Below, piece after piece: positions 52,833 through 60,508 of a stretch of DNA of 60,514 nucleotides. The position numbers and the translations under genes are program-made. The number at the start of each line of letters is the position of its first letter. The first letter of the stretch is position 1. The notes beneath the pieces were generated by a model that worked only from the letters and a program-made list of their open reading frames with translations, did not search any database and was not told the origin of the DNA. Source of the DNA: an uncultured Clostridia bacterium (GTDB lineage Bacteria > Bacillota > Clostridia > Oscillospirales > Acutalibacteraceae); contig CALWCD010000006.1 in NCBI GenBank assembly GCA_944376265.1, positions 1-60,514 on the forward strand, read 5' to 3'.

Positions 52833-53362
52833 GGCTGTTCTTTTCCCTGAATTTTTCCCCGGAGACGGTCCGGGCCATGGAGGACGTTCAGCGGCGGCTG
52901 AAGGCCTTCGCCCCTTCCGGGGTGTATCCCCCGCCTCAGAACCTCCACCTGACCCTCGCCTTTCTGGGAGAAGTCCCTGACCACCAGGAGGGGGAAGTCC
53001 GGAACATTTTGGAGAGCCTTTCCCCCGTTCCCATGGTCTTGGAATTTTCCCGGGTGGGGAAATTCACCCAGGGGGACAAAGAACTGTGGTGGCTGGGCGC
53101 CCAGCCATGCCCGGAGCTGGAAACGCTGCGGGCCCACCTGATTTCCCGGCTGGAGCTTTGCCGCTTCTCCCCGGACAGAAAGCCCTTCCGGCCTCACGTC
53201 ACTCTGGCCAGGAAGGTGATGTTTCCCGGCCGGGTCCCCTGTTGGGAGGAACTGCGCCCCCCAGAGATTCAGGCGCCCTGCGGCAGGGGGACTCTGATGC
53301 GTTCCCGGCTGACCCCCGCCGGCCCGGTGTACTGGGAACTGGCTGGAAAAGCCCCTCTCTGA
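52829..53362 (+). CDS. thpR: RNA 2',3'-cyclic phosphodiesterase (2'-5' RNA ligase family)
   Basis: A 177-residue 2H phosphoesterase. Both HxT motifs are present: LHLTLAFLG and RPHVTLAR. The family hydrolyses 2',3'-cyclic phosphates on RNA and can join tRNA halves in vitro. The GTG at 52829 overlaps the stop of the ArsC-like gene (GTGA) and yields MRLFFSLNF as in homologues; an ATG at 52811 in the same frame adds six residues and is less likely. GGGAGG sits ten bases upstream. Confidence 0.88.
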   Translation: MRLFFSLNFSPETVRAMEDVQRRLKAFAPSGVYPPPQNLHLTLAFLGEVPDHQEGEVRNILESLSPVPMVLEFSRVGKFTQGDKELWWLGAQPCPELETLRAHLISRLELCRFSPDRKPFRPHVTLARKVMFPGRVPCWEELRPPEIQAPCGRGTLMRSRLTPAGPVYWELAGKAPL

Positions 53363-53425
53363 GAGGCCTGGCAAAAAAGGCCGCTGTTGTGGGACTTTTT
53401 TGGCCAAAGGTCACCAAATTTACAA

Positions 53426-53445
53426 ATTGTTCATATATGAACAAT
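53426..53445 (+). promoter_or_regulatory. 20-bp perfect palindrome before the HEAT-repeat gene
   Basis: ATTGTTCATATATGAACAAT is its own reverse complement. It overlaps the candidate -35, so it is a probable repressor operator. Confidence 0.7.
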
Positions 53446-53458
53446 ACTTCTGTAAAAT
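53430..53458 (+). promoter_or_regulatory. possible promoter of the HEAT-repeat gene
   Basis: TTCATA, 17-bp spacer, TAAAAT. The -35 half lies inside the palindrome. Confidence 0.45.
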
Positions 53459-53474
53459 GGATTGGCTATTCTAA

Positions 53475-53492
53475 TTGTTAGCAAGCTAACAA
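53475..53492 (+). promoter_or_regulatory. MarR-type operator before the HEAT-repeat gene
   Basis: TTGTTAGC-AA-GCTAACAA, a perfect 18-bp palindrome. It shares TGTTAG-N4-CTAACA with the operator at the marR promoter 930 bases away. Confidence 0.68.
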
Positions 53493-53542
53493 AAAGGGAA
53501 CGCCCTTGGTTTGCTTCCACATTACAGGAGGTCTTACATACC

Positions 53543-53872
53543 ATGAGCAAGCTGGAAAAAGTTGAAAAAGCCATTGAAAAGGGAAAGGAGAAAGCGCTGA
53601 TCAAACTGGCCCAGGACAAGGACGAAGAGATCAAACTGGCCGCCATTGCCGGCATGGGCAAAATTGGCAAGGACGATTCCTTCAACGCCATGGTGCCTGA
53701 CATGCTTACCGACGGCGATCCCAAGGTGCGGGCCGCTGCCGCCCTGGCTTTGGGGGAAATGAAGAACGAGCACGCCAGCGCCCACCTGCGCTACTATCTG
53801 GAGCGGGAAAAGGACCCCTCTGTGATCAATGCGCTGAAAAAAGCCATCTCCAACCTGAACGGGACCGAGTGA
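53543..53872 (+). CDS. Small HEAT-repeat protein
   Basis: A 109-residue helical protein. Three HEAT-like repeats are visible: IKLAAIAGMGKIGKDDSFNAMVPDM, VRAAAALALGEMKNEHASAHLRYYL and PSVINALKKAISNL, preceded by a charged Lys/Glu helix (KLEKVEKAIEKGKEKALIKLAQ). HEAT arrays mediate protein binding; in bacteria some are phycobilin-lyase-like or scaffolds. The start at 53543 has AGGAGG eleven bases upstream; the open frame back to 53462 would begin inside the operator region. It carries two palindromic operators upstream and shares one motif with the neighbouring marR. Function unknown. Confidence 0.83.
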   Translation: MSKLEKVEKAIEKGKEKALIKLAQDKDEEIKLAAIAGMGKIGKDDSFNAMVPDMLTDGDPKVRAAAALALGEMKNEHASAHLRYYLEREKDPSVINALKKAISNLNGTE

Positions 53873-53883
53873 GCTTCCAGCAG

Positions 53884-53925
53884 AAAAAATGTCCGACGCA
53901 GACCTGCTGCGCCGGACTTTTTTTT
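53884..53925. terminator. bidirectional terminator between the HEAT-repeat gene and marR
   Basis: GTCCGACGCAG / CTGCGCCGGAC (one mismatch) flanked by A6 and T8. Confidence 0.85.
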
Positions 53926-53955
53926 GCCTGAATTCCCTTGTGGAGAAAAACCGGA

Positions 53956-54387
53956 TTACTGAAGATTTTCCCGGATCTTCTCGCACAGGCGGATAAACTC
54001 GCTTTTCTCTTCCGGAGTGAGGCAGTGGGAAAGGTGCTCCTCCACCTGGCGGATGCTCCGCTCCACCCGCTGGTGAAGCTCCACGGCCTTGGGGGTCAAT
54101 TCCAGCTTTTTCAGCCGGGCATCCCGCTCCACGGAGGTCCGGGTGATCAGCCCGTTTTTCTCCATCAGCTGGAGAATTCCGGTCACCGTGGACCGGCGGA
54201 TGGAAAACTGCTGCTGGATATCCCGCTGGAACACCTCCCGGTCCCGGTTATCGTACAGGTAGCCGATAATCCACCCCTGAACTCCCGTTGGGTGATCCTC
54301 CCCCGAAAACGCAGTCTGATCCACCACCCGCTTCACCAGGTGGGACAAGGTGCGGATTTGAAATCCCAGGCCATCCCGATATTCCAC
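53956..54387 (-). CDS. MarR-family transcriptional regulator
   Basis: A 143-residue MarR protein. Helix-turn-helix VFQRDIQQQFSIRRSTVTGILQLMEKNGLI is followed by the wing TRTSVERDARLKKLELT (a conserved D-x-R) and long dimerisation helices. The start is GTG 54387 with GGGGGAGGGA upstream. Its own promoter has an 8-bp-arm inverted repeat overlapping the -10, consistent with autorepression. The same half-sites occur before the converging HEAT-repeat gene. Confidence 0.9.
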   Translation of the reverse strand: MEYRDGLGFQIRTLSHLVKRVVDQTAFSGEDHPTGVQGWIIGYLYDNRDREVFQRDIQQQFSIRRSTVTGILQLMEKNGLITRTSVERDARLKKLELTPKAVELHQRVERSIRQVEEHLSHCLTPEEKSEFIRLCEKIRENLQ

Positions 54388-54405
54388 GATAGTTCCCTCC
54401 CCCGA

Positions 54406-54425
54406 ACTGTTAGGATGCTAACAGT
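54406..54425 (-). promoter_or_regulatory. MarR autoregulatory operator
   Basis: ACTGTTAG-GATG-CTAACAGT, perfect 8-bp arms, overlapping the last bases of the -10. It shares the TGTTAG-N4-CTAACA core with the site at 53475-53492. Confidence 0.75.
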
Positions 54426-54451
54426 ATACAGGATTCCCCTGGATTTGTCAA
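54423..54451 (-). promoter_or_regulatory. promoter of marR
   Basis: Minus strand TTGACA, 17-bp spacer, TATACT. Confidence 0.88.
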
Positions 54452-54456
54452 TGGGC

Positions 54457-54492
54457 AAAAGGGAAGGCCCCCGCCGAATGACGGAGGCCTTT
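54457..54492 (-). terminator. terminator of the Cys-rich protein gene
   Basis: Minus strand AAGGCC...GGCCTT outer stem with an inner CCG-TCATT-CGG, then CCCTTTTG. Confidence 0.65.
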
Positions 54493-54505
54493 TCTGGGAA
54501 TGTGG

Positions 54506-55300
54506 TTACTTGCAGCAGCCGCCCGGGTCGGTGGCCTTGGGCGGGAAGAACTCGCTGGTGGGGAACTCGATGCTCCGAAACAGCTCGCAGGGGTTGTCGC
54601 TGGAAGCCACGCACTCCTTCTCCGGGATGCAGAAGTCGTAGGCGGGAATCAGCATTTGGACGTTGCGGACGATCTGCACAATGATGAACAGGCCAATGGT
54701 GACGTACACCGCGTTCTTCTGGCCGCAGGCGTCGAAGTCGCCGCCGTAGCGCTGGCAGATGCTCTCCGGAATGCGGCAGTAGGACTCGCAGCCACAGGCG
54801 GGATAGTCGCACAGGCGGGCGGAAAGGGCCACAGGCTGGGCCACCTGGACCGTGGCCTTGGGCATGACCCGGGTGTCCTCCACCTGAAGCTCCTCCATGG
54901 AACAGCCGGAAGAGAACAGCTTCACGTTGCCCTCGCTGCCATAGAGGACCACCTTCTTGTTAAAGATAGCCACCCCGTTGATGGGCACGGGACAGGAAGC
55001 CGTCCCCCCAAACAGGTCCAGGGACACGTCGAAGAAAAAGGTCATATCCACCGAGTAGAAGCCCTTGTTAAAGGGAATGGGCTGCAGATCGATGTAGACG
55101 GTGATGACGCTTACGTCCCGCACCCGCACGTTTGTGGCGCTGTCCACCAGGGGCTGCCGAGCAGCTGGAAACAACACCCGTATGTCCTCCAGGCAGTCTT
55201 TATCGCTGCAGGAATCGTACACGCGCTGCGCATCGATGCAGACAGCCTCTTTGAAATAGTCCCGGCAGTCGTAGTCGGGCACACATTCCTTTTCGGCCAT
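54506..55300 (-). CDS. Conserved Cys-rich protein of unknown function
   Basis: A 264-residue protein with about 20 cysteines and no signal peptide. It opens with MAEKECVPDYDCRDYFKEAVCIDAQRVYDSCSDKDCLEDIRVLF and continues as a beta-rich domain (VRDVSVITVYIDLQPIPFNKGFYSVDMTFFFDVSLDLF), a Cys cluster (CDYPACGCESYCRIPESIC), a hydrophobic segment (VYVTIGLFIIVQIV) and a Cys-containing tail ending GGCCK. The pattern is familiar from hypothetical proteins widespread in Clostridia. A spore-coat or other disulfide-rich structural role is a guess from composition. CAAAAGGAGGAGATCAC precedes the start. It may be read together with the zinc-ribbon gene 64 bases upstream. Confidence 0.78.
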   Translation of the reverse strand: MAEKECVPDYDCRDYFKEAVCIDAQRVYDSCSDKDCLEDIRVLFPAARQPLVDSATNVRVRDVSVITVYIDLQPIPFNKGFYSVDMTFFFDVSLDLFGGTASCPVPINGVAIFNKKVVLYGSEGNVKLFSSGCSMEELQVEDTRVMPKATVQVAQPVALSARLCDYPACGCESYCRIPESICQRYGGDFDACGQKNAVYVTIGLFIIVQIVRNVQMLIPAYDFCIPEKECVASSDNPCELFRSIEFPTSEFFPPKATDPGGCCK

Positions 55301-55364
55301 GTGATCTCCTCCTTTTGGGGTTTCTCCTTCCCATTGTATGAACCCAAAAGGATTTGGTGCCTTT

Positions 55365-55790
55365 TTACCACACGCCGCTGGTAAACCACCAGGGGAGGAA
55401 TTCCGCAAGCTCCAGAATAGTCATCAGCTTCAGCAGCAGGCCCAGGGTGGCGATGACGATCCCCGCCACAGCCAGCCCCTTGGCCCGCTCCCCCTTGAAG
55501 CCCAGCACCGAGGCCACGATCCCCAGAGGGAAAAACAGCAGGCTGGCGCCGAAATACCCCACAATGGAGGCGCAGAAGCCCAAAAAGGTGCTCACGTCCG
55601 CCCAGGTGAAGGGCCGGCGCACCGGGGGCTGGGGCGGCACAAAGGTGGGCACCTGAGGGGCCAAAGGCGCAGGATTCTGGGGCATTGCCTGGGGCGGAAT
55701 GGGGGGCACATGGGTCATATCCACGCCGCAGCGGGGGCAGAAGGCGGCCTGGTCCTGAAGGTATACCCCGCAAGTGGGACATTGTTTCAT
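55365..55790 (-). CDS. Zinc-ribbon membrane protein (DUF4190-like)
   Basis: A 141-residue protein. An N-terminal zinc ribbon (CPTCGVYLQDQAAFCPRCG) is followed by a Pro-rich linker and two or three hydrophobic segments (STFLGFCASIVGYFGASLLFFPLGIVASVLGF, GLAVAGIVIATLGLLLKLMTIL). GGAAAGGAGCG precedes the ATG. It lies 27 bases after pcrA and is probably co-transcribed. Function unknown. Confidence 0.82.
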   Translation of the reverse strand: MKQCPTCGVYLQDQAAFCPRCGVDMTHVPPIPPQAMPQNPAPLAPQVPTFVPPQPPVRRPFTWADVSTFLGFCASIVGYFGASLLFFPLGIVASVLGFKGERAKGLAVAGIVIATLGLLLKLMTILELAEFLPWWFTSGVW

Positions 55791-55817
55791 AGCGGCACGC
55801 TCCTTTCCGGGAAAGAC

Positions 55818-58226
55818 TCACAGCTTTTGCAGCCGGGCAAAATTGGCAAAGAGTTTTTTCGTTCCCACCTTTTCAAAGGCGATCTCCAGCAGGGTGTCGT
55901 TGGCCATGGGGGTGGCGGAGAGAATCATCCCCTGGCCGAAGGTCTTGTGAGAGACCGTATCCCCCGCCCGGTAGGTCCCTGCCGGGGCAGGCTTGACGGG
56001 GTGGGGGGTAAACAGGGGCTTGACCGTTCCCGGCTTGGCGCCGGCCCCGGGCTGAGAAACACCGGGCCGCTGGCCGGGGCGGTTTCCGAAGGAGGGCATG
56101 GTCCCCTGAGAGGGACGGCTCCAGTCGTGGGAACGGGTGTGCTCCAGCAGCTCCTCCGGGATCTCCCCGGCAAACCGGGACAGCCGGTTGCGGCTGGTGG
56201 TGCCGAAGATCATCCGGCTTTCCGCATGGTACAGGTACAGCTCTTCCCGGGCCCGGGTGATGGCCACGTAGGCCAGGCGCCGTTCCTCCTCCACCTGCTC
56301 CGGGTCGTACAGCACCGCCATGCCGGGGAACACTCCCTCTTCCCAGCCGGGCAGGAACACCACGGGGAACTCCAGACCCTTGGCGGAGTGAACCGTCATC
56401 AGCACCACGGAGTCGGCGTTCTCATCGTAGTTGTCAATATCGGTAAACAGGGACACTTCCTCCAGGAACCCGGACAGGGAGGCCTCTTCCCCTGCCTCCT
56501 CCTCGTACCGGCGGAGCATGGAGGAAAGTTCCTGAACGTTCTCAATGCGCTCCTCGGCCTTTTCCGGCTCGTCCTGGCGGAGGAATTCCTCGTACTGGAG
56601 CCGGTCCACCAGCTCTCCGTACAGCTCGCTGGGAAGCAGCTCTCCCTCCTGGTTCTTCTGGATAAACTCCTCCATCAGCTCCACAAAGGGTGCCAGCTTT
56701 CCAGCCGCCCGGGAGATGGCCGGGTAATCCTTGGGATGGGAGAACACCTGGAACAGCGTCTCCCCCACCTGCTGGCCGATCTGGGCGGAAAGGTCCACGG
56801 TCCGCTCTCCGATGCCCCGCCGGGGCACGTTGACAATGCGGCGCAGGCGCATTTCGTCGGAGGGGTTGTTGATGACGCTCAGGTAGGCGATCATGTCCCG
56901 GACCTCTTTCCGGTCGAAGAACCGGGTGCCGCCGATAATCCTGTGGGGGATGCCCTGCTTGGCGAACATTCTTTCCAGCGCCTGGGACTGGGAGTTCATC
57001 CGGTACAGCACCGCGTGGTCGGAGAACTTCCGCCCCTGGGCCACCCCCTCTAAAATGGTGCGGGCAATGCGGTCGGCCTCGTCCTGCTCGTTGTCTGCCA
57101 GGTGCAGGCCGATCTTCTTTCCCGGCCCGGCGGCGGTCCACAGGGTTTTGCCCTTGCGCTCGGTGTTGTTGGCGATCACCGCGTTGGCGGCGTCCAGAAT
57201 ATTCTGGGTGGAGCGGTAGTTCTGCTCCAGACGCACCACCTTCGCCCCGGGGAAATCCTCCTCGAAGTGGAGGATGTTCTCAATGGTGGCTCCCCGGAAT
57301 TTGTAGATGCTCTGGTCATCGTCGCCCACCACGCACAGGTTGCCGCTTTTCTGGGCCAGCAGGCTGACAAACTCATACTGGGCGTGGTTGGTGTCCTGGT
57401 ACTCGTCCACCATCAGGTAGCGGAACCGGTTCTGGTAATACTCCAGCACGTCGGGGCAGTTTTTAAACAGTTTCACCGTGTTCACCAGCAGGTCGTCAAA
57501 GTCCATGGCGTCGGCGTCCGCCAGGCGGCGCTGGTAGGACAGGTAAGCCCTGGCCACCTGCTTCAAGCGGAAGTCGTCCCCTGCGGCGGAGGCAAATTCC
57601 TCCGGGGTTGTGAGCTGGTCCTTGGCACGGGAAATCTCCGCCAGAGCCCCCTTGGGGGACAGCGCCCGTTCGGAGATCTCCAGGTCTTTCAGCACCTCTT
57701 TCATCAGCCGACGGCTGTCGTCGGTATCGTAAATGGTGAAGTGGGAGGTAAAGCCCAGCCGGTCCCCGTCACGGCGGAGGATCCGGGCGCAGCTGGAGTG
57801 GAAGGTGGAGGCCCACACCTCCTGGCCGCCCTCTCCCAGCATTTGGCAGAGCCGGTCCTTCAGCTCCCCTGCCGCCTTGTTTGTAAAGGTAATTGCCATT
57901 ACACGCCATGGCGGGCAGGAAGACACTGCAAGCCTGGATCTCACCAGGTCCGGAAGCTCTCCGTCAAGGAGATAGCCTTTACAAGCTTCAATATCTTCCT
58001 CCGTCAGGGCGTCGCTGATAAAGGGGCTGTTGTAGGCCTGGCCGTAGCGAATGATATTGGCCACCCGGTTGACCAGCACCGTGGTTTTCCCGCTGCCGGC
58101 TCCCGCCAGCACCAGCAGAGGGCCTTCCGTGGAAAACACCGCCTGGCGCTGCCGGTCGTTCATGCGGGAAAAGTCCCGCTCTATCACCTGTTGTCTCAGT
58201 TTTAAAAGCTCTTGTTTGGAAATCAT
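55818..58226 (-). CDS. pcrA: ATP-dependent DNA helicase PcrA/UvrD
   Basis: An 802-residue superfamily 1A helicase for repair and replication-conflict resolution. Walker A LAGAGSGKTT, motif Ia ITFTNKAAGEL, motif II VDEYQDTN, motif III VVGDDDQSIYKFRGA, motif IV LEQNYRST, motif V TVHSAKGLEFPVVF and motif VI VAITRAREELYLY are present. About 40 residues (YGQAYNSPFISDALTEEDIE...) are inserted between motifs I and Ia, which I associate with this clostridial lineage. A C-terminal Tudor-like domain (DTVSHKTFGQGMI) ends the protein. The start at 58226 follows AAAGG at ten bases. The promoter is at 58395-58423. Confidence 0.94.
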   Translation of the reverse strand: MISKQELLKLRQQVIERDFSRMNDRQRQAVFSTEGPLLVLAGAGSGKTTVLVNRVANIIRYGQAYNSPFISDALTEEDIEACKGYLLDGELPDLVRSRLAVSSCPPWRVMAITFTNKAAGELKDRLCQMLGEGGQEVWASTFHSSCARILRRDGDRLGFTSHFTIYDTDDSRRLMKEVLKDLEISERALSPKGALAEISRAKDQLTTPEEFASAAGDDFRLKQVARAYLSYQRRLADADAMDFDDLLVNTVKLFKNCPDVLEYYQNRFRYLMVDEYQDTNHAQYEFVSLLAQKSGNLCVVGDDDQSIYKFRGATIENILHFEEDFPGAKVVRLEQNYRSTQNILDAANAVIANNTERKGKTLWTAAGPGKKIGLHLADNEQDEADRIARTILEGVAQGRKFSDHAVLYRMNSQSQALERMFAKQGIPHRIIGGTRFFDRKEVRDMIAYLSVINNPSDEMRLRRIVNVPRRGIGERTVDLSAQIGQQVGETLFQVFSHPKDYPAISRAAGKLAPFVELMEEFIQKNQEGELLPSELYGELVDRLQYEEFLRQDEPEKAEERIENVQELSSMLRRYEEEAGEEASLSGFLEEVSLFTDIDNYDENADSVVLMTVHSAKGLEFPVVFLPGWEEGVFPGMAVLYDPEQVEEERRLAYVAITRAREELYLYHAESRMIFGTTSRNRLSRFAGEIPEELLEHTRSHDWSRPSQGTMPSFGNRPGQRPGVSQPGAGAKPGTVKPLFTPHPVKPAPAGTYRAGDTVSHKTFGQGMILSATPMANDTLLEIAFEKVGTKKLFANFARLQKL

Positions 58227-58394
58227 CTGATCTGTGCCTTTCTCTCTGTGCGTCCCCACGTTTTCGGGGCGCTCCTGCTCTCATGTGTAACAGCCGCCGC
58301 TGTGATGCCGCGCCTGCGGTGGGCATGGACGGCTCTGCGGCCGCCAAACTGGTTCGGATTTTTCCCTCATCACCCGCGTACGTATCTAGCGGTC

Positions 58395-58423
58395 ATTATA
58401 CCGTATCTTTAGAAGGAAAGCAA
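58395..58423 (-). promoter_or_regulatory. promoter of pcrA
   Basis: Minus strand TTGCTT, 17-bp spacer, TATAAT. It leaves a leader of about 160 nt. Confidence 0.82.
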
Positions 58424-58433
58424 TGGGCGGGAT

Positions 58434-58462
58434 TTGACAACTGGGGAAAATCCGGGTACACT
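58434..58462 (+). promoter_or_regulatory. promoter of the DUF1836 gene
   Basis: TTGACA, 17-bp spacer, TACACT. Confidence 0.82.
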
Positions 58463-58505
58463 GAAAGGAAAGAACTGGGCTTCTTCGCAGAAAGGAAGAT
58501 GACAT

Positions 58506-59066
58506 ATGGAACTGGATCGGGCGGCGCGAGCCATTGAACGCTGGGCGGAAGAAGGGGAACGGTCCTCCCCTCCCCTGTGGGAAGACCTGCCCTCTATCCC
58601 CCTGTACATGGACCAGGTGATCCTCTATCTGGGGGAGAGCTTGAAACTCTTTGAGCGGGAGGAAGAGCTGAGCCTGCTTACAAGCTCCATGATCAACAAC
58701 TACGTGAAGAACGGGCTGATCCCCCACCCGGAGAAAAAAAAGTACACCAAGGAGCACCTGGCTGGGCTGATGGCCGTGTGCATGCTGAAACAGGTGCTGT
58801 CCATCCAGGACATCAAGACGCTGTTCTCCGGCACGGAGATGACCGGGGAGACCTACGAGCTGTTCCGGGAGGCCCACACCGCCGCGGTGCGGGAGACCTG
58901 CCAGGCTCTTCAGGAGACCTGCCGCACTGGGGCGGACCTGAAGAAGGCCGCCCTGCTGCTGGCCGCCCAGGCCAACGCCAAACGGGCCGCCGCCGAGCGG
59001 ATCCTGTGCGAGCTGGGGCGGGAAGAGCCGAAAAATCCCAAGGAGGGAAAGGGCTCCAAGGGGTAA
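58506..59066 (+). CDS. DUF1836 family protein (MerR-like helix-turn-helix)
   Basis: A 186-residue protein of a family common in Clostridia. The MerR-like DNA-binding segment is SLLTSSMINNYVKNGLIPHPEKKKYTKEHLAGLMAVCMLKQVLSIQDIKTLF. A C-terminal helical region rich in Ala/Lys follows. GAAAGGAAG precedes the ATG. A TIM-barrel gene follows after 32 bases in the same direction. The regulatory target is unknown. Confidence 0.85.
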   Translation: MELDRAARAIERWAEEGERSSPPLWEDLPSIPLYMDQVILYLGESLKLFEREEELSLLTSSMINNYVKNGLIPHPEKKKYTKEHLAGLMAVCMLKQVLSIQDIKTLFSGTEMTGETYELFREAHTAAVRETCQALQETCRTGADLKKAALLLAAQANAKRAAAERILCELGREEPKNPKEGKGSKG

Positions 59067-59098
59067 GATCCCCATTTTATCGAAGGAAGGGTTGTTTT

Positions 59099-59893
59099 TT
59101 GAAAACAGGTGTCAGCACGGCTTGTCTCTACCCCTTGGAAACGGAGCGGTCCCTGGAGCTGCTGCTGAAGCTGGGGTTCCGCCGGTTCGAGGTGTTTTTC
59201 AACTGCATGGAAGAGCTGGAGCCCGCCTTTCTCCGGGAGTTGAAGCGCCAGGCGGACGCCTGGGGAGCCTCTTTCGTGTCGGTGCATCCTTTCACTTCCG
59301 CGGTGGAGTCCTCCCTGCTGTTTGGGGATTATCCCCGCCGCACCCGGGAAGCCTTTGACTTTTACCGCCGCTACATGGCCGCGGCAGCCTATCTGGGAGG
59401 CCGGTTTGTGGTGATTCACGGCCAGCCCCAAGGCCACGGCAAGCTTTCGGACCAGGGGTACTGGGAGCGTTTTGGAGAGCTGTACCGTCTGGGAGACCAG
59501 GAGGGCGCCCATCCCGCCCAGGAAAACGTGCGGCAGCACCGGGGAGCCGATCCGGCGTTTATTCGGGGGATGGGGGACTATCTGGGGGAGGACTGCGCCT
59601 TTGTTTTGGATGTGAAGCAGTGCCGTCTCTCCGGGGCGGACGTAGCTGACATGGCCGCCGCCATGGGAAACAGGCTGCTCCACGTGCACCTGAGCGACTG
59701 GGACCAGGACCGGCCCTGCCTGCTCCCCGGCGCCGGGCAAGAGGATTTCTCCGCTTTCCGGGCCAGGCTGGAAAGCCTTGGTTTTTCCGGCACAGTGGTG
59801 ACAGAGGTCTACCGGCACAACTTTTCCCAGCCGGAAGAGCTGAAAGAATCTCTGAACTTCACAAAAAAAGTCTTTGAAACCACGTTTTCCTGA
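59099..59893 (+). CDS. Sugar phosphate isomerase/epimerase-like TIM-barrel protein
   Basis: A 264-residue xylose isomerase-like TIM barrel. It begins KTGVSTACLYPLETERSLELLLKLGFRRFEVF and shows FVVIHGQPQGH, a QENV segment (metal-site Glu), FVLDVKQCRLSG and LLHVHLSDWD. The start is TTG at 59099, eight bases after AAGGAAGG; the first in-frame ATG would cut off the first strand. An unrelated ATG at 59092 is in another frame. It is co-oriented with DUF1836. Substrate unknown. Confidence 0.82.
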   Translation: MKTGVSTACLYPLETERSLELLLKLGFRRFEVFFNCMEELEPAFLRELKRQADAWGASFVSVHPFTSAVESSLLFGDYPRRTREAFDFYRRYMAAAAYLGGRFVVIHGQPQGHGKLSDQGYWERFGELYRLGDQEGAHPAQENVRQHRGADPAFIRGMGDYLGEDCAFVLDVKQCRLSGADVADMAAAMGNRLLHVHLSDWDQDRPCLLPGAGQEDFSAFRARLESLGFSGTVVTEVYRHNFSQPEELKESLNFTKKVFETTFS

Positions 59894-59901
59894 CAAATTT
59901 C

Positions 59902-59931
59902 TTGATTTTTCGCGGGTTTTTGCGCTATAAT
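59902..59931 (+). promoter_or_regulatory. promoter of nrdR
   Basis: TTGATT, 18-bp spacer, TATAAT, 66 bases before the start. Confidence 0.8.
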
Positions 59932-59997
59932 AGGGGTGTATCGAACCTCCCGGGGACCGCGGGGACCTGGGGGTAAGCCATCAGGAGGTGCTTTGCT

Positions 59998-60459
59998 TTG
60001 AAATGCCCGTATTGCGGTTACAGCGAAAGCCGCGTGATCGATTCCCGCCCCACCGACGAGGGGGAGCGCATCCGCCGCCGCCGGGAATGCTTGAAATGCG
60101 CCAAGAGGTTCACCACCTACGAGGTGATTGAAAACGTGCCCATTGTGGTGATTAAGAAGGACAAGTCTCGGGAGACTTTCGACCGGAACAAGCTGCTCAC
60201 CGGCCTGCTGCGTGCCTGTGAAAAGCGTCCCGTCTCCATGGACACCCTGGAACGCATTGTGGACGAGATCGAAAACCTGCTGCAAAACTCTCTGGACCGA
60301 GAGGTTTCCTCCCAGCGGATTGGCACCTATGCCATGGAAAAGCTGAAGACGGTGGACGAAGTGGCCTACGTGCGCTTTGCTTCGGTGTACCGCCAGTTTA
60401 AGGACATTAACAGCTTTATGGAAGAGCTGTCCAAAATCATCAACAGCAAGAAAGACTGA
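59998..60459 (+). CDS. nrdR: Transcriptional repressor NrdR
   Basis: A 153-residue regulator of ribonucleotide reductase genes. The N-terminal zinc ribbon ([40 protein letters not shown]) is followed by an ATP-cone ([30 protein letters not shown]), both full length. The start is a TTG at 59998 with TCAGGAGGTGC upstream. It is a single-gene unit with its own promoter and terminator. Confidence 0.97.
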   Translation: MKCPYCGYSESRVIDSRPTDEGERIRRRRECLKCAKRFTTYEVIENVPIVVIKKDKSRETFDRNKLLTGLLRACEKRPVSMDTLERIVDEIENLLQNSLDREVSSQRIGTYAMEKLKTVDEVAYVRFASVYRQFKDINSFMEELSKIINSKKD

Positions 60460-60475
60460 CCCCTCTCCGGGCCTG

Positions 60476-60508
60476 AACGCTTCCCTCCACCGGTGGGAAG
60501 CGTTTTTT
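60476..60508 (+). terminator. terminator of nrdR
   Basis: AACGCTTCCC / GGGAAGCGTT followed by TTTT, 17 bases past the stop. Confidence 0.9.
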
